From Pseudomonadota bacterium (GTDB taxonomy: Bacteria; Pseudomonadota; Alphaproteobacteria; Rhizobiales; Methylopilaceae), in assembly GCA_023430145.1 (NCBI GenBank), contig JAEZCD010000088.1:1-8859 (forward strand): a DNA stretch of 8,859 nt, in the 5' to 3' direction. How positions within the stretch are numbered: position 1 is the stretch's first letter; every line of letters begins with the position of its first letter. Below the pieces are notes generated by a model. It was not told the DNA's origin, did not search any database, and saw nothing but the letters and a program-made list of their open reading frames with translations. A program made the translations under genes and the position numbers. Shown piece after piece: positions 1 to 6,552 of the stretch.

Positions 1-716
1 CCGGCAGACCGTCGACGTCGCTGCCGGCGGAGATCGGTGGCGCCAGGCTGCGCGAGCGCGCCGATGCCGGCGATCCGGCGGCGCAGTACGAGATCGGCGT
101 CCGCTACGCCGAGGGCCGCGGCGTCACCTATGACACGGCACGCGCGGCGCGCTGGTTCGAGCAGGCCGCCGCGCAGAACCTCGCCCCGGCGCAGTACCGG
201 CTCGGCGGCATGTACGAGCGCGGCAACGGCGTCGCCAAGGACCTCGAGGCGGCGCGGCGCTGGTACGAGCGCGCCGCCCAGCTCGGCCACGTCAAGTCGA
301 TGCACAACCTCGCCGTGCTGCATGCCGAGGGCGGGCTCGGCGCGCCCGACTACACGACGGCGGCGTACTGGTTCCAGAAGGCCGCCGAGCGGGGGCTGGT
401 GGACAGCGAGTACAATCTCGGCGTGCTGCTGGTGCGCGGGCTCGGGGTGAAGCGCGACCTCGCCGCGGCCTACAAATGGTTCGCGCTCGCCGCCGAGCAG
501 GGGGACGCCGACGCCGCCGCCAAGCGCGACGCGGTCGCCGTCAAGCTCGCGCCGGCCGATCTCGCCGCGGCCAAGCTCGCGGCGCAGGCGTTCCAGCCGA
601 AGCCGGCCGATCCGGCAGCCAACGAGGTCGCCGCGCCGGCCGAGGGCTGGGATGCGGCACTGCCGCGCAACGCCCGCAGCTACCCTCAGCATTCCGGTCC
701 GGCCTCGCGCGGCTGA
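1..716 (+). CDS. Sel1-repeat protein, C-terminal part (PodJ-like), 5' truncated by window edge
   Basis: The reading frame is open from base 3 without a stop, so the gene begins upstream; the ATG at 210 is internal. The visible 237 residues contain about four consecutive Sel1-type (TPR-like, about 36-residue) repeats, recognisable by recurring units such as AQYEIGVRYAEGRGV, AQYRLGGMYERGNGV, SMHNLAVLHAEGG and SEYNLGVLLVRGLGV, each followed by an aromatic helix such as AARWFEQAA or AYKWFALAAEQGD. Sel1 repeats form alpha-solenoid scaffolds for protein-protein contacts. A PAEIGG-xxLR segment before the repeats and a tail with AAKLAAQAF and EGWD after them resemble, from memory, the C-terminus of rhizobial PodJ-like polarity or peptidoglycan-associated proteins, which are long and have an N-terminal coiled coil. 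That N-terminal part is outside the window, so PodJ is an inference. The Sel1 family call is secure; any other large Sel1 protein remains possible. No terminator hairpin is evident after the stop. Confidence 0.85.
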   Translation, partial: GRPSTSLPAEIGGARLRERADAGDPAAQYEIGVRYAEGRGVTYDTARAARWFEQAAAQNLAPAQYRLGGMYERGNGVAKDLEAARRWYERAAQLGHVKSMHNLAVLHAEGGLGAPDYTTAAYWFQKAAERGLVDSEYNLGVLLVRGLGVKRDLAAAYKWFALAAEQGDADAAAKRDAVAVKLAPADLAAAKLAAQAFQPKPADPAANEVAAPAEGWDAALPRNARSYPQHSGPASRG

Positions 717-719
717 CAA

Positions 720-746
720 TTGACAGGCGCGACCGGCGTCGATAAC
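720..746 (+). promoter_or_regulatory. Candidate sigma70-like promoter for the TauE/SafE-TIGR02186 pair
   Basis: A perfect TTGACA hexamer lies at 720-725, four bases after the stop of the Sel1 gene, and GATAAC at 741-746 could serve as the -10 element (four of six consensus matches). The 15-bp spacer is shorter than the usual 16-18 bp, so the fit is imperfect. It lies in the 86-bp gap before the transporter gene, where a promoter would be expected. The rest of the gap shows nothing else I can name. Confidence 0.3.
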
Positions 747-802
747 GCGCGGGATCAGCCTTTTCAGGCGCTCCGGCCCACCGCGGCCGCGCGGGACCGG
801 GC

Positions 803-1729
803 ATGCAAATCTATCTGCCGATCGCCGAAATACCCGTCGATATATTCCTGATCTTCGGGATGAGTCTCGCGGTCGGATTCATCTCCGGCATGTTCGGCAT
901 CGGCGGCGGCTTCCTGATGACGCCGCTGCTCATCTTCAGCGGCATTCCATCTGCTGTCGCGGTGGCGACGGAGGCGGGCCAGATCGCTGCCTCTTCTTTC
1001 ACCGGCGCCCTCTCCTACTGGCGGCGCAAGGCGCTCGACCTCAAGCTCGGCCTCGTGCTGCTCGCCGGCGGCATTACCGGCACACTACTTGGCGTCTTGT
1101 TTTTTAACGCGATGAGGGCGGTCGGCCATCTCGACTTAATCATCTCGCTCTCCTATGTCGCCTTTCTCGGCGCGGTCGGCGGGTTGATGCTGGTCGAGAG
1201 CACGCGCGCGCTGCTGCAGGCGCGCGGCGGCAAGCCGCCGCCGGCGCGCAGCTCGGGGCGGCACGTCTGGTTCCACGGCCTGCCGCTCAAGATGCGCTTC
1301 CGCACCTCGATGCTCTATGTGAGCGCGATCCCGATCGTCGGCCTCGGCGTCGTCATCGGCTTCATCGGCGCCGTGCTCGGCATCGGCGGCGGCTTCCTGC
1401 TGGTGCCGGCGCTGATCTACCTGTTCCACGTGCCGACGGCGGTGGTGATCGGCACCTCGCTGTTCCAGATCCTCGTCACCATGACGGCGGCGACCATCCT
1501 GCACGCGGTCACCAACCAGTCGGTCGACGCGGTGCTGGCGATCCTCTTGATGCTCGGCGGCTCGATCGGCGCCCAGTTCGGCGCCCGCGCCGGGCAGAAG
1601 CTGCGCGGCGAGCAGCTGCGGCTTCTCCTCGCGCTGCTGCTGCTCGCGGTCTGCCTGCGGTTTGCGGTCGATCTCGTCGTCACACCGGCCGACCTCTTCT
1701 CGATCTCCGGCCGCGGGCCCGACGCATGA
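803..1729 (+). CDS. TauE/SafE (TSUP) family membrane transporter, probable sulfite/organosulfonate exporter
   Basis: This 308-residue polytopic membrane protein has the internal duplication typical of the TSUP/TauE-SafE family. Residues 24-44 (GFISGMFGIGGGFLMTPLLI region) are repeated at about 185-205 (GFIGAVLGIGGGFLLVPALI region), each a hydrophobic helix carrying a GIGGGF motif. A hydrophilic linker at about 136-166, rich in Arg, Gly and Pro, separates the two halves. The length is near the family norm. Family members are proposed to move sulfite, sulfonates or other sulfur-containing or organic anions across the inner membrane; the substrate here cannot be read from sequence. The ATG at 803 is the first start in frame and is preceded only by a weak purine stretch (GGGA). 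The stop overlaps the next start (ATGA), indicating translational coupling with the TIGR02186 gene. Codons around residues 91-114 (CTA, CTT, TTG, TTT, AGG, TTA) are unusually AT-rich for this window. Confidence 0.9.
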   Translation: MQIYLPIAEIPVDIFLIFGMSLAVGFISGMFGIGGGFLMTPLLIFSGIPSAVAVATEAGQIAASSFTGALSYWRRKALDLKLGLVLLAGGITGTLLGVLFFNAMRAVGHLDLIISLSYVAFLGAVGGLMLVESTRALLQARGGKPPPARSSGRHVWFHGLPLKMRFRTSMLYVSAIPIVGLGVVIGFIGAVLGIGGGFLLVPALIYLFHVPTAVVIGTSLFQILVTMTAATILHAVTNQSVDAVLAILLMLGGSIGAQFGARAGQKLRGEQLRLLLALLLLAVCLRFAVDLVVTPADLFSISGRGPDA

Positions 1730-2481
1730 GACGGATCGGCGCCGCGCTGCTGCTCCTCGCCTGCACGGCGATCTCGGCCGCAGCCGAGGAGCTCGTGCTC
1801 TCGCTCTCGTCCGACCGGGTGGTGATCGCCTCCAACTTCACCGGCACCGAGGTGGTGCTGTTCGGGGCCGTGCAGCGCGATGCGGCGAGCGTGCCGCGCC
1901 GCGGCAGCTACGACCTCGTCGTCACCGTCCGCGGGCCGGCCCGCGACCTCGTCGTGCGCCGGAAGGAGCGTGTGCTGGGCATCTGGATCAACCGCGAGTC
2001 GAGAACCTTCCCGGGCGCGCCGAGCTATCTCGCCGTGATCGCCACACGGGCGCCGGCCGAGATCACGAGCCCGGCCTTCCGCGAGCGCTATGGCATCGGC
2101 CTTCTGGAGGCGCTGCCAGAGCCGGCGCGACGCGGCCCGCAATCGGCCGAGTTCCGGGAGGCGCTGCTGCGGCTCAGCGAGGAGTCCGGCCTCTATCGCG
2201 AGGTCGACGACGGTGCGCAGTTCCTGAACGGGCAGCTGTTCCGGGCGACCATCCCGATACCGGCCAACGTGCCGATCGGCCGCTTCGAGGTGGAGGTCAG
2301 CCTGTTCGCCGACGAGGTCATGCTGGCGCGAAAGACGACCATGCTCGAGGTCGCCAAGTCGGGCTTCGAGGCACAGATCGCCTTCATGGCCGAGCACCGG
2401 CCGCTCGCCTATGGGATCGCCGCGGCGCTACTGGCGCTCGTCTTCGGCTGGGCGGCGACGGTGGTCTTCCGGCGGGATTAG
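1726..2481 (+). CDS. TIGR02186 / Alph_Pro_TM family membrane-anchored protein
   Basis: The protein has 251 residues. Residues 1-20 form an N-terminal signal peptide (MRRIG, then a Leu/Ala-rich core ending ISAAA). The extracytoplasmic part is beta-rich, with recognisable stretches EELVLSLSSDRVVIASNFTG, VVLFGAV and YDLVVTVRGP, and a conserved-looking FPGAPSYLAVIATR segment (95-108). A single hydrophobic helix at about 227-248 is followed by RRD, so the topology is periplasmic domain plus C-terminal anchor. I recognise it as the alphaproteobacterial TIGR02186 (PF09608) family, of unknown biochemical function. Its ATG overlaps the stop of the upstream TauE/SafE gene, so it is probably made with that transporter and may be an accessory subunit; that role is inference. 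Its TAG stop overlaps the TAA stop of the convergent uxuA gene by four bases, leaving no room for a terminator between them. Confidence 0.88.
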   Translation: MRRIGAALLLLACTAISAAAEELVLSLSSDRVVIASNFTGTEVVLFGAVQRDAASVPRRGSYDLVVTVRGPARDLVVRRKERVLGIWINRESRTFPGAPSYLAVIATRAPAEITSPAFRERYGIGLLEALPEPARRGPQSAEFREALLRLSEESGLYREVDDGAQFLNGQLFRATIPIPANVPIGRFEVEVSLFADEVMLARKTTMLEVAKSGFEAQIAFMAEHRPLAYGIAAALLALVFGWAATVVFRRD

Positions 2482-3671
2482 GCCCGCGGCGGCACGGCGG
2501 CGGCGCCCCTGGCGCTGAGCCCGGCCGCCACGCCGCGCAGTTCGGCGAGGCCCTTGAGGCGCCCGATCAGCGTGTAGCCGGGATGCGTGCGGCGGCCTTC
2601 GTCCGACAGCAGGCGATGGCCATGGTCCGGCCGGAAGGGGATCGGCTCGCCGCCGGCGGCGGTGCGGCGCGCGTCTTCCTCCAGCAGCGTCGCCATCACG
2701 GCCGGGATGTCGGTGTCGCCGCCGAGATGGTCGGCCTCGTAGAACGAGCCGTCCGGCTCTTTGCGGACATTGCGCAGGTGCGCGAACGCCACGTGCGGCG
2801 CGAATTCCTTCGCCATCGCCGGCACGTCGTTGTGGGCGCCGGCGCCGAGCGAGCCCGAGCAGAAGGTGATGCCGTTGGCGGACGAGGGATGCCCGCCGAC
2901 GACGAAGCGCAGATCCGCCGCCGAGGAGACGATCCGCGGCAGGCCGAGCAGCGGCCGCGGCGGGTCGTCGGGGTGGACGCAGAGGCGCATGCCGTGCTCC
3001 TCGGCCGTGGGCACGACCTCGCGCAGGAAGCGCGCGAGGTTGGCGCGCAGCGCCGCCGCGTCGATGCCGCGGTAGCGATCGAGCATGCGGCGCAGGCCGA
3101 CGATGTCGTAGCGGTCGAAGGCGCCCGGCAGCCCGGCCATGATGTTGGCGAGCAGCTTCTGCTTGTCGGCTTCCGAGGCCTTCGCGAACCAGGCGCGGGC
3201 GCGCGCCATCACCTCGGGCGACTGCTCGGCCTCGGCGCCGGGGCGCTCGAGCATCAGCACGTCGAAGGCGGCGTAGAGATAGGCGTCGAAGCGCAGCGCC
3301 GAGCCGCCGTTCGGCAGGCGGAAATCGAGATCGGTGCGCGTCCAGTCGAGCACCGGCATGAAGTTGTAGCAGACGGTCTTCACGCCGCAGGCGGCGAGGT
3401 TGCGCAGCGACTGCCGGTAGCTCTCGAAATAGCCGTCGAGCGGCCCCTCGCCGAGCTTGATCGCCTCGTGCACCGGCAGGCTCTCCACCACGCTCCAGAC
3501 GAGCTTTTCCGCGGCGATCATGTCCCGCCGGGCGGCGATCGCGTCGACCGTCCAGACCTCGCCATAGGGGATCTCGTGCAGGGCCGTGACGATGCCCGAC
3601 GCGCCGGTCTGCTGGATCTCGGGAAGGGTGATGTCGTCGGTCGGTCCGAACCAGCGCCAGGTCTCTTGCAT
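2478..3671 (-). CDS. uxuA: Mannonate dehydratase UxuA
   Basis: UxuA removes water from D-mannonate to give 2-keto-3-deoxy-D-gluconate in the cytoplasm, the step joining glucuronate catabolism to the KDG/Entner-Doudoroff route. The 397-residue length matches the xylose-isomerase-like TIM-barrel UxuA family. Signature segments are present in order: MQETWRWFGP at the start, VCYNFMPVLDWTRTDL (100-115), LCVHPDDPP (230-238), ITFCSGSLGA (268-277), AHLRNV (297-302), FRPDHGH (346-352) and the closing HPGYTLIGRLKGLAELRG (363-380). His233, Cys271, His298 and Asp349 occupy the positions of the metal ligands known for this family, and His350 follows as expected for the catalytic residue, so the enzyme looks intact. 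It is the last gene of the TRAP operon, 21 bases after the large permease stop. The ribosome site is weak (GAAAAAGA). The ATG at 3669-3671 fits the family N-terminus exactly. Confidence 0.95.
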   Translation of the reverse strand: MQETWRWFGPTDDITLPEIQQTGASGIVTALHEIPYGEVWTVDAIAARRDMIAAEKLVWSVVESLPVHEAIKLGEGPLDGYFESYRQSLRNLAACGVKTVCYNFMPVLDWTRTDLDFRLPNGGSALRFDAYLYAAFDVLMLERPGAEAEQSPEVMARARAWFAKASEADKQKLLANIMAGLPGAFDRYDIVGLRRMLDRYRGIDAAALRANLARFLREVVPTAEEHGMRLCVHPDDPPRPLLGLPRIVSSAADLRFVVGGHPSSANGITFCSGSLGAGAHNDVPAMAKEFAPHVAFAHLRNVRKEPDGSFYEADHLGGDTDIPAVMATLLEEDARRTAAGGEPIPFRPDHGHRLLSDEGRRTHPGYTLIGRLKGLAELRGVAAGLSARGAAAVPPRA

Positions 3672-3692
3672 GTCTTTTTCGCAGTCCGTGTC

Positions 3693-4970
3693 TCAGAAGA
3701 CGAGGTTCGGCAGGACGAGCACGATGTCGGGGACGAGGATCATGAGGACGACGAGCAGGATCACCGTGCCGAGGAACGGGATAGCCTCCCGCGTATAAGT
3801 GTCCATCGGGCATTTCAGCATGCCGCAGACCGTATACATGGCGACCCCGACCGGCGGCGTCATGCCGCCGAGCGTCACCGTGGTCATCATGACGATGCCG
3901 AAATGCACCGGGTCGATGCCGAGCCGGGTGACGACGGGGACGAGGATCGGCGTCAGGAGCAGCGTCACGACCGTGGATTCGAGGAACATGCCGAGCAGCG
4001 CCAGAAAGGCGACGAGCAGCGCCATCAGCGCATACTTGTTCGACGTCAGCCCGGCAAGGAACGACGTCGCCTGCTGCGGCACGCCCTCGAGGGTGATCAT
4101 GTAGCCGATCATCGCCGAGAACATGATGATCAGCATGATCATGCCGGTGTCGGTGACGCTGTGCCGCAGCGCGCCGACGAGCTGCGCCCAGCTCAGCTGG
4201 CGGTAGACGAGGACGCCGACCGCGATCGCATAGGCGACCGCGAAGGCGCCGGCCTCGGACGGGGTGAAGATGCCGTAGCGGATGCCGACGATCAGCAGGA
4301 TCGGGAACATCAGCGCCCATTTGCTGTCCCAGACTGCGCACAGCACTTCCCTGCCGCCGGGCAGCCGGTCGAGCTCGGGCTGGTAGCCGCGGCGCGTGGC
4401 GACGACATAGGTCGTCGCCATCAGGAACAGCGTCATCAGCAGGCCGGGCACGATGCCGGCGACGAACAGCCGGCCGATCGAGACGTTGCCGAGGAAGCCG
4501 TAGAGGATGAGGCCGATGCTCGGCGGGATGGTCGCCGTGATCAGCGAGCCGACCGAGATCACCGCGCAGGTGAAGCCGCGCGAATAGCCGCGCTGCAGCA
4601 TCGAGGGGCCGAGAATCCGCGCCTCCATGGCGGCATCGGCGACCGCGGAGCCGGACACCCCGCCCATCAGGGCGCTCAGCGCGATGGCGACCTGGGCGAG
4701 GCCGCCGCGCATCCACCCCGTCAGCACGGTGGCGAGGCGGATCAGCCGTTCGGTGATGCCGCTCTCGTTCATGAGATGGCCGGCGAACACGAACAGCGGC
4801 ACGGCCAAGAGCGGGAAGGACTGCGTGGTGGAGACGATCTTCTGCACGGCGATGCTCGGCGGCACCGGCCCGAACAGATAGAACAGGAAGGCCGCGCAGC
4901 CGATCGCGAAGGCGACCGGCATGCCGAGGAACATGAGGCCGAGGAACAGGAAGGTGACGGTCGCGGTCAC
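3693..4970 (-). CDS. TRAP transporter large permease (DctM type)
   Basis: This is the 425-residue membrane subunit that carries the ion-coupled transport pathway of a tripartite ATP-independent periplasmic transporter. The length is standard for unfused DctM proteins. Characteristic segments are FPLLAVPLFVFAGHLMN (52-68), LMGGVSGSAVADAAMEA (101-117), SLITATIPPSIGLILYG (142-158), GIVPGLL (172-178), FTPSEAGAFAVAYA (235-248) and LGGMTPPVGVAMYTVCG (367-383), embedded in more than ten hydrophobic helices. The start is GTG (4968-4970), which overlaps the small permease stop as GTGA, implying translational coupling; the family-like N-terminus (VTFLFLGLMFLGMPVAFAIG) supports this start. TRAP systems move organic acids, including sugar acids, using the sodium or proton gradient. 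The following uxuA gene suggests a hexonate or hexuronate substrate, which is inference. Confidence 0.95.
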   Translation of the reverse strand: MTATVTFLFLGLMFLGMPVAFAIGCAAFLFYLFGPVPPSIAVQKIVSTTQSFPLLAVPLFVFAGHLMNESGITERLIRLATVLTGWMRGGLAQVAIALSALMGGVSGSAVADAAMEARILGPSMLQRGYSRGFTCAVISVGSLITATIPPSIGLILYGFLGNVSIGRLFVAGIVPGLLMTLFLMATTYVVATRRGYQPELDRLPGGREVLCAVWDSKWALMFPILLIVGIRYGIFTPSEAGAFAVAYAIAVGVLVYRQLSWAQLVGALRHSVTDTGMIMLIIMFSAMIGYMITLEGVPQQATSFLAGLTSNKYALMALLVAFLALLGMFLESTVVTLLLTPILVPVVTRLGIDPVHFGIVMMTTVTLGGMTPPVGVAMYTVCGMLKCPMDTYTREAIPFLGTVILLVVLMILVPDIVLVLPNLVF

Positions 4971-5509
4971 AGCACCGTCCCGTCATGGCCCTCGAGCGAC
5001 AGCGTCTCGCGACCGGCGAGCCCGCGGACGAGGCGCACCAGAACGGTGATCAGCATCAGGAGTGCGCCGACCGGGATGGCGGCCGTCACCCAGCCATAGC
5101 TGATGCCGACGTCGCCGAGCTCGCGCTCGAGGTTGAGCAGGGTGAGCTGTGTGCCGAGCCAGACGAGGGCGGCCAGGAAGGCGGCGATCAGCACCAGCCA
5201 GGCGATGGCGAGGCTGCGCCGCATCGCTTGCGGAAAGCGGCGGATCAGGATGTCGATCTCGATGTGCTGGTTGCGCTTCAGCGCGATGTCGGCGCCGAGC
5301 ACCGCCGCCCAGACGAAGGTGAGCTGGGCGAGATCGACCGACCAGATCAGCGGCGAGCCGATGCTGCGGCCGACCGCGCCGGCGAACACCAGCGCGGCCG
5401 TCGCGGCGAAGAACAGGGTGGCGGCCAGCTCCTCGGCGCGCTCGAGCGGCCCGGCGCGACGTGCCGGCACCGCGATACTCGCGGGCGAGGGTTCCGTCAC
5501 CGAAACCAT
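4967..5509 (-). CDS. TRAP transporter small permease (DctQ type)
   Basis: This 180-residue inner-membrane subunit has four predicted helices (about 28-48, 58-77, 99-121 and 139-161), the DctQ layout. The segment GADIALKRNQHIEIDIL (72-88), with the family's basic and acidic residues before helix three, and the SVDLAQLTFVWAAVLG helix are typical. The frame stays open further upstream to 5914, but that extension is an Arg/Gly-rich shadow of the solute-binding protein gene. The ATG at 5507-5509 lies only five bases after that gene's stop and gives the normal family length, so I chose it. The 3' end overlaps the large permease GTG. DctQ partners DctM to form the membrane complex that receives substrate from the periplasmic binding protein. 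Confidence 0.93.
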   Translation of the reverse strand: MVSVTEPSPASIAVPARRAGPLERAEELAATLFFAATAALVFAGAVGRSIGSPLIWSVDLAQLTFVWAAVLGADIALKRNQHIEIDILIRRFPQAMRRSLAIAWLVLIAAFLAALVWLGTQLTLLNLERELGDVGISYGWVTAAIPVGALLMLITVLVRLVRGLAGRETLSLEGHDGTVL

Positions 5510-5514
5510 GCGGC

Positions 5515-6492
5515 TCAGTTCTTCAGGACGGCCTCGACCTCGCGCCGGAGGTCGGCATAGTTCAGCTTGTCGTAGACGACGGCCGTCGCCTCGCGGAACG
5601 GGGTGACGTCGATCGCCTCGACGGCGACGCCGGCCTCCTTCATCTTCTTCTCGAAGTCGTCGATCGAGGCGATGGTCGCCTGCGAGCCGATGTCGCCGCC
5701 CTTCAGCGCCTCCTCGCGGACGATCGCCTGCAGATCCGGCGGCAGGCCGTCGAACCAGGCGCGCGAGCCGACGAGGCCGGTGATCAGGTTGATGTGCCCG
5801 GTCTTGGTGACGTTCTTGACGACCTCGTAGAGCCGCGCGCCCCAAACGGCCGGCAATTGCGCCTCGGCGGCGTCGATCGCTTTGAGCTGCAGCGCCGAAT
5901 AGACCTCGGTCCACGGCATCGGCGTCGGCACCGCGCCCATCGCGCGGATGGTTTCCAGCCAGACCGGCGCGCCGGGCGTGCGCAGCCGCTGGCCGGCGAG
6001 GTCGGCCGGCGTCTTCACCGGCTTGTTGGTGAGCAGGTGCCTTTGCCCCTGGAACCAGTTGAACGACAGCACCTGGTGACCGGACGCCTTGCGCAGCTTC
6101 TCGACCCAGGTCTCGAACAGCGGCGAGGTGGAGAGCTTGCGCAGCTCCGGGAAGCCGTTGGCGACATAGGGCGCGCCCATGATGCCGAACTCGCGTACGA
6201 ACGGGGCGAGCCGGCCGCCGTCGACGACCACCGCGACTGCGGCACCGGCGCGCGCCTGCTCGAGCACGTCCTCGTCCGAGCCGAGCTGCGAGCTCGGGAA
6301 CAGTTTTACCGCGATGCGGCCGCCGGAGCGCTGCTCGACGCCGGCCTTGAAGGCCTCGAGGCCCTTGAACAGCGGGTCATCGGCGGTGAGCGCGGAGTTG
6401 ACGTTGAGCGTCGTGATCGCCTGCGCCGAGGCGGCGCGGACGATGAACGGGGTAGCGAGCGTGCCGAGCGCGAAGGTACGTCGGGAAATCAT
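5515..6492 (-). CDS. TRAP transporter periplasmic solute-binding protein (DctP type)
   Basis: This is the 325-residue extracytoplasmic receptor and the first gene of the operon. Residues 1-25 are a signal peptide starting MISRRTFALG and ending AASAQA; the SRRTF start resembles a twin-arginine signal, though Sec export is possible. DctP-family features follow: LFPSSQLGSDEDVLEQARAG (64-83), FQGQRHLLTNKPVKTPADL (147-165), LRTPGAPVW (170-178), AMGAVPTPMPWTEVYSALQ (184-202) and IDAAEAQ (206-212). Arg171 sits where TRAP receptors carry the conserved arginine that pairs with the substrate carboxylate. This indicates an organic-acid ligand but not which one; mannonate or a related hexonate or hexuronate is inferred from uxuA downstream. 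The ATG at 6490-6492 is preceded eight bases away by a strong Shine-Dalgarno, supporting this start. Confidence 0.94.
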   Translation of the reverse strand: MISRRTFALGTLATPFIVRAASAQAITTLNVNSALTADDPLFKGLEAFKAGVEQRSGGRIAVKLFPSSQLGSDEDVLEQARAGAAVAVVVDGGRLAPFVREFGIMGAPYVANGFPELRKLSTSPLFETWVEKLRKASGHQVLSFNWFQGQRHLLTNKPVKTPADLAGQRLRTPGAPVWLETIRAMGAVPTPMPWTEVYSALQLKAIDAAEAQLPAVWGARLYEVVKNVTKTGHINLITGLVGSRAWFDGLPPDLQAIVREEALKGGDIGSQATIASIDDFEKKMKEAGVAVEAIDVTPFREATAVVYDKLNYADLRREVEAVLKN

Positions 6493-6497
6493 CGAAA

Positions 6498-6507
6498 CTT
6501 CCTCCCT
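6498..6507 (-). promoter_or_regulatory. Strong ribosome binding site of the TRAP solute-binding protein gene
   Basis: Read on the minus strand this is AGGGAGGAAG. Its GGAGG core is eight bases from the ATG at 6492. It is the best Shine-Dalgarno in the window, fitting high expression of the abundant periplasmic receptor relative to the permeases, which rely on overlap coupling. Confidence 0.7.
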
Positions 6508-6514
6508 GGATCAT

Positions 6515-6543
6515 TCGGCATTGACCGCCGACGGCTTATCGGG
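6515..6543. promoter_or_regulatory. Candidate operator in the divergent dctP-type/gntR intergenic region
   Basis: Within the 60 bp between the divergent starts lie TCGGC (6515-6519), its inverted copy GCCGA (6527-6531) and a further TCGGG (6539-6543). The first two form a perfect 5-bp-arm inverted repeat with a 7-bp centre, and the second and third form a 4-bp-arm repeat, again with a 7-bp centre. The three half-sites start exactly 12 bp apart, about one helical turn. The position suits control of both divergent transcripts by the adjacent GntR protein. The usual FCD/FadR-type GT-n-AC operator pattern is not present in this gap, so recognition would be atypical. In GC-rich DNA such short repeats can occur by chance. 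Confidence 0.4.
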
Positions 6544-6547
6544 AAGG
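6541..6547 (+). promoter_or_regulatory. Ribosome binding site deciding the gntR start
   Basis: GGGAAGG lies five bases before the ATG at 6553. A second in-frame ATG at 6562 has only GGTGAG two bases upstream, too close for good use. This favours 6553. The two starts sit in a 7-bp direct repeat, AGTATGG (6550-6556 and 6559-6565). Confidence 0.55.
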
Positions 6548-6552
6548 TTAGT

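Noticed and set aside
2428..4986. Long minus-strand open frame (852 codons) overlapping uxuA and the TRAP large permease
   Set aside because: It is in a different frame from both real genes and has an Arg/Pro/Ala-rich composition without motifs; the overlapping frames carry the family signatures.
1662..5099. A very long plus-strand open frame (1145 codons) opposite the uxuA/TRAP operon
   Set aside because: It runs antisense to clearly recognisable genes, is rich in Arg, His, Asp, Glu and Gly with low complexity, and has no domain I recognise. It is the usual GC-rich shadow of a well-coded minus-strand frame.
6521..6549. TTGACC as a -35 box for gntR
   Set aside because: At the usual 16-18 bp spacing there is no sequence resembling a -10 element, so I did not call a promoter.
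5461..6552. Upstream open extension of the gntR frame
   Set aside because: The extension is antisense to the solute-binding protein gene. The winged-helix domain needs only the part from 6553, where a good ribosome site sits.
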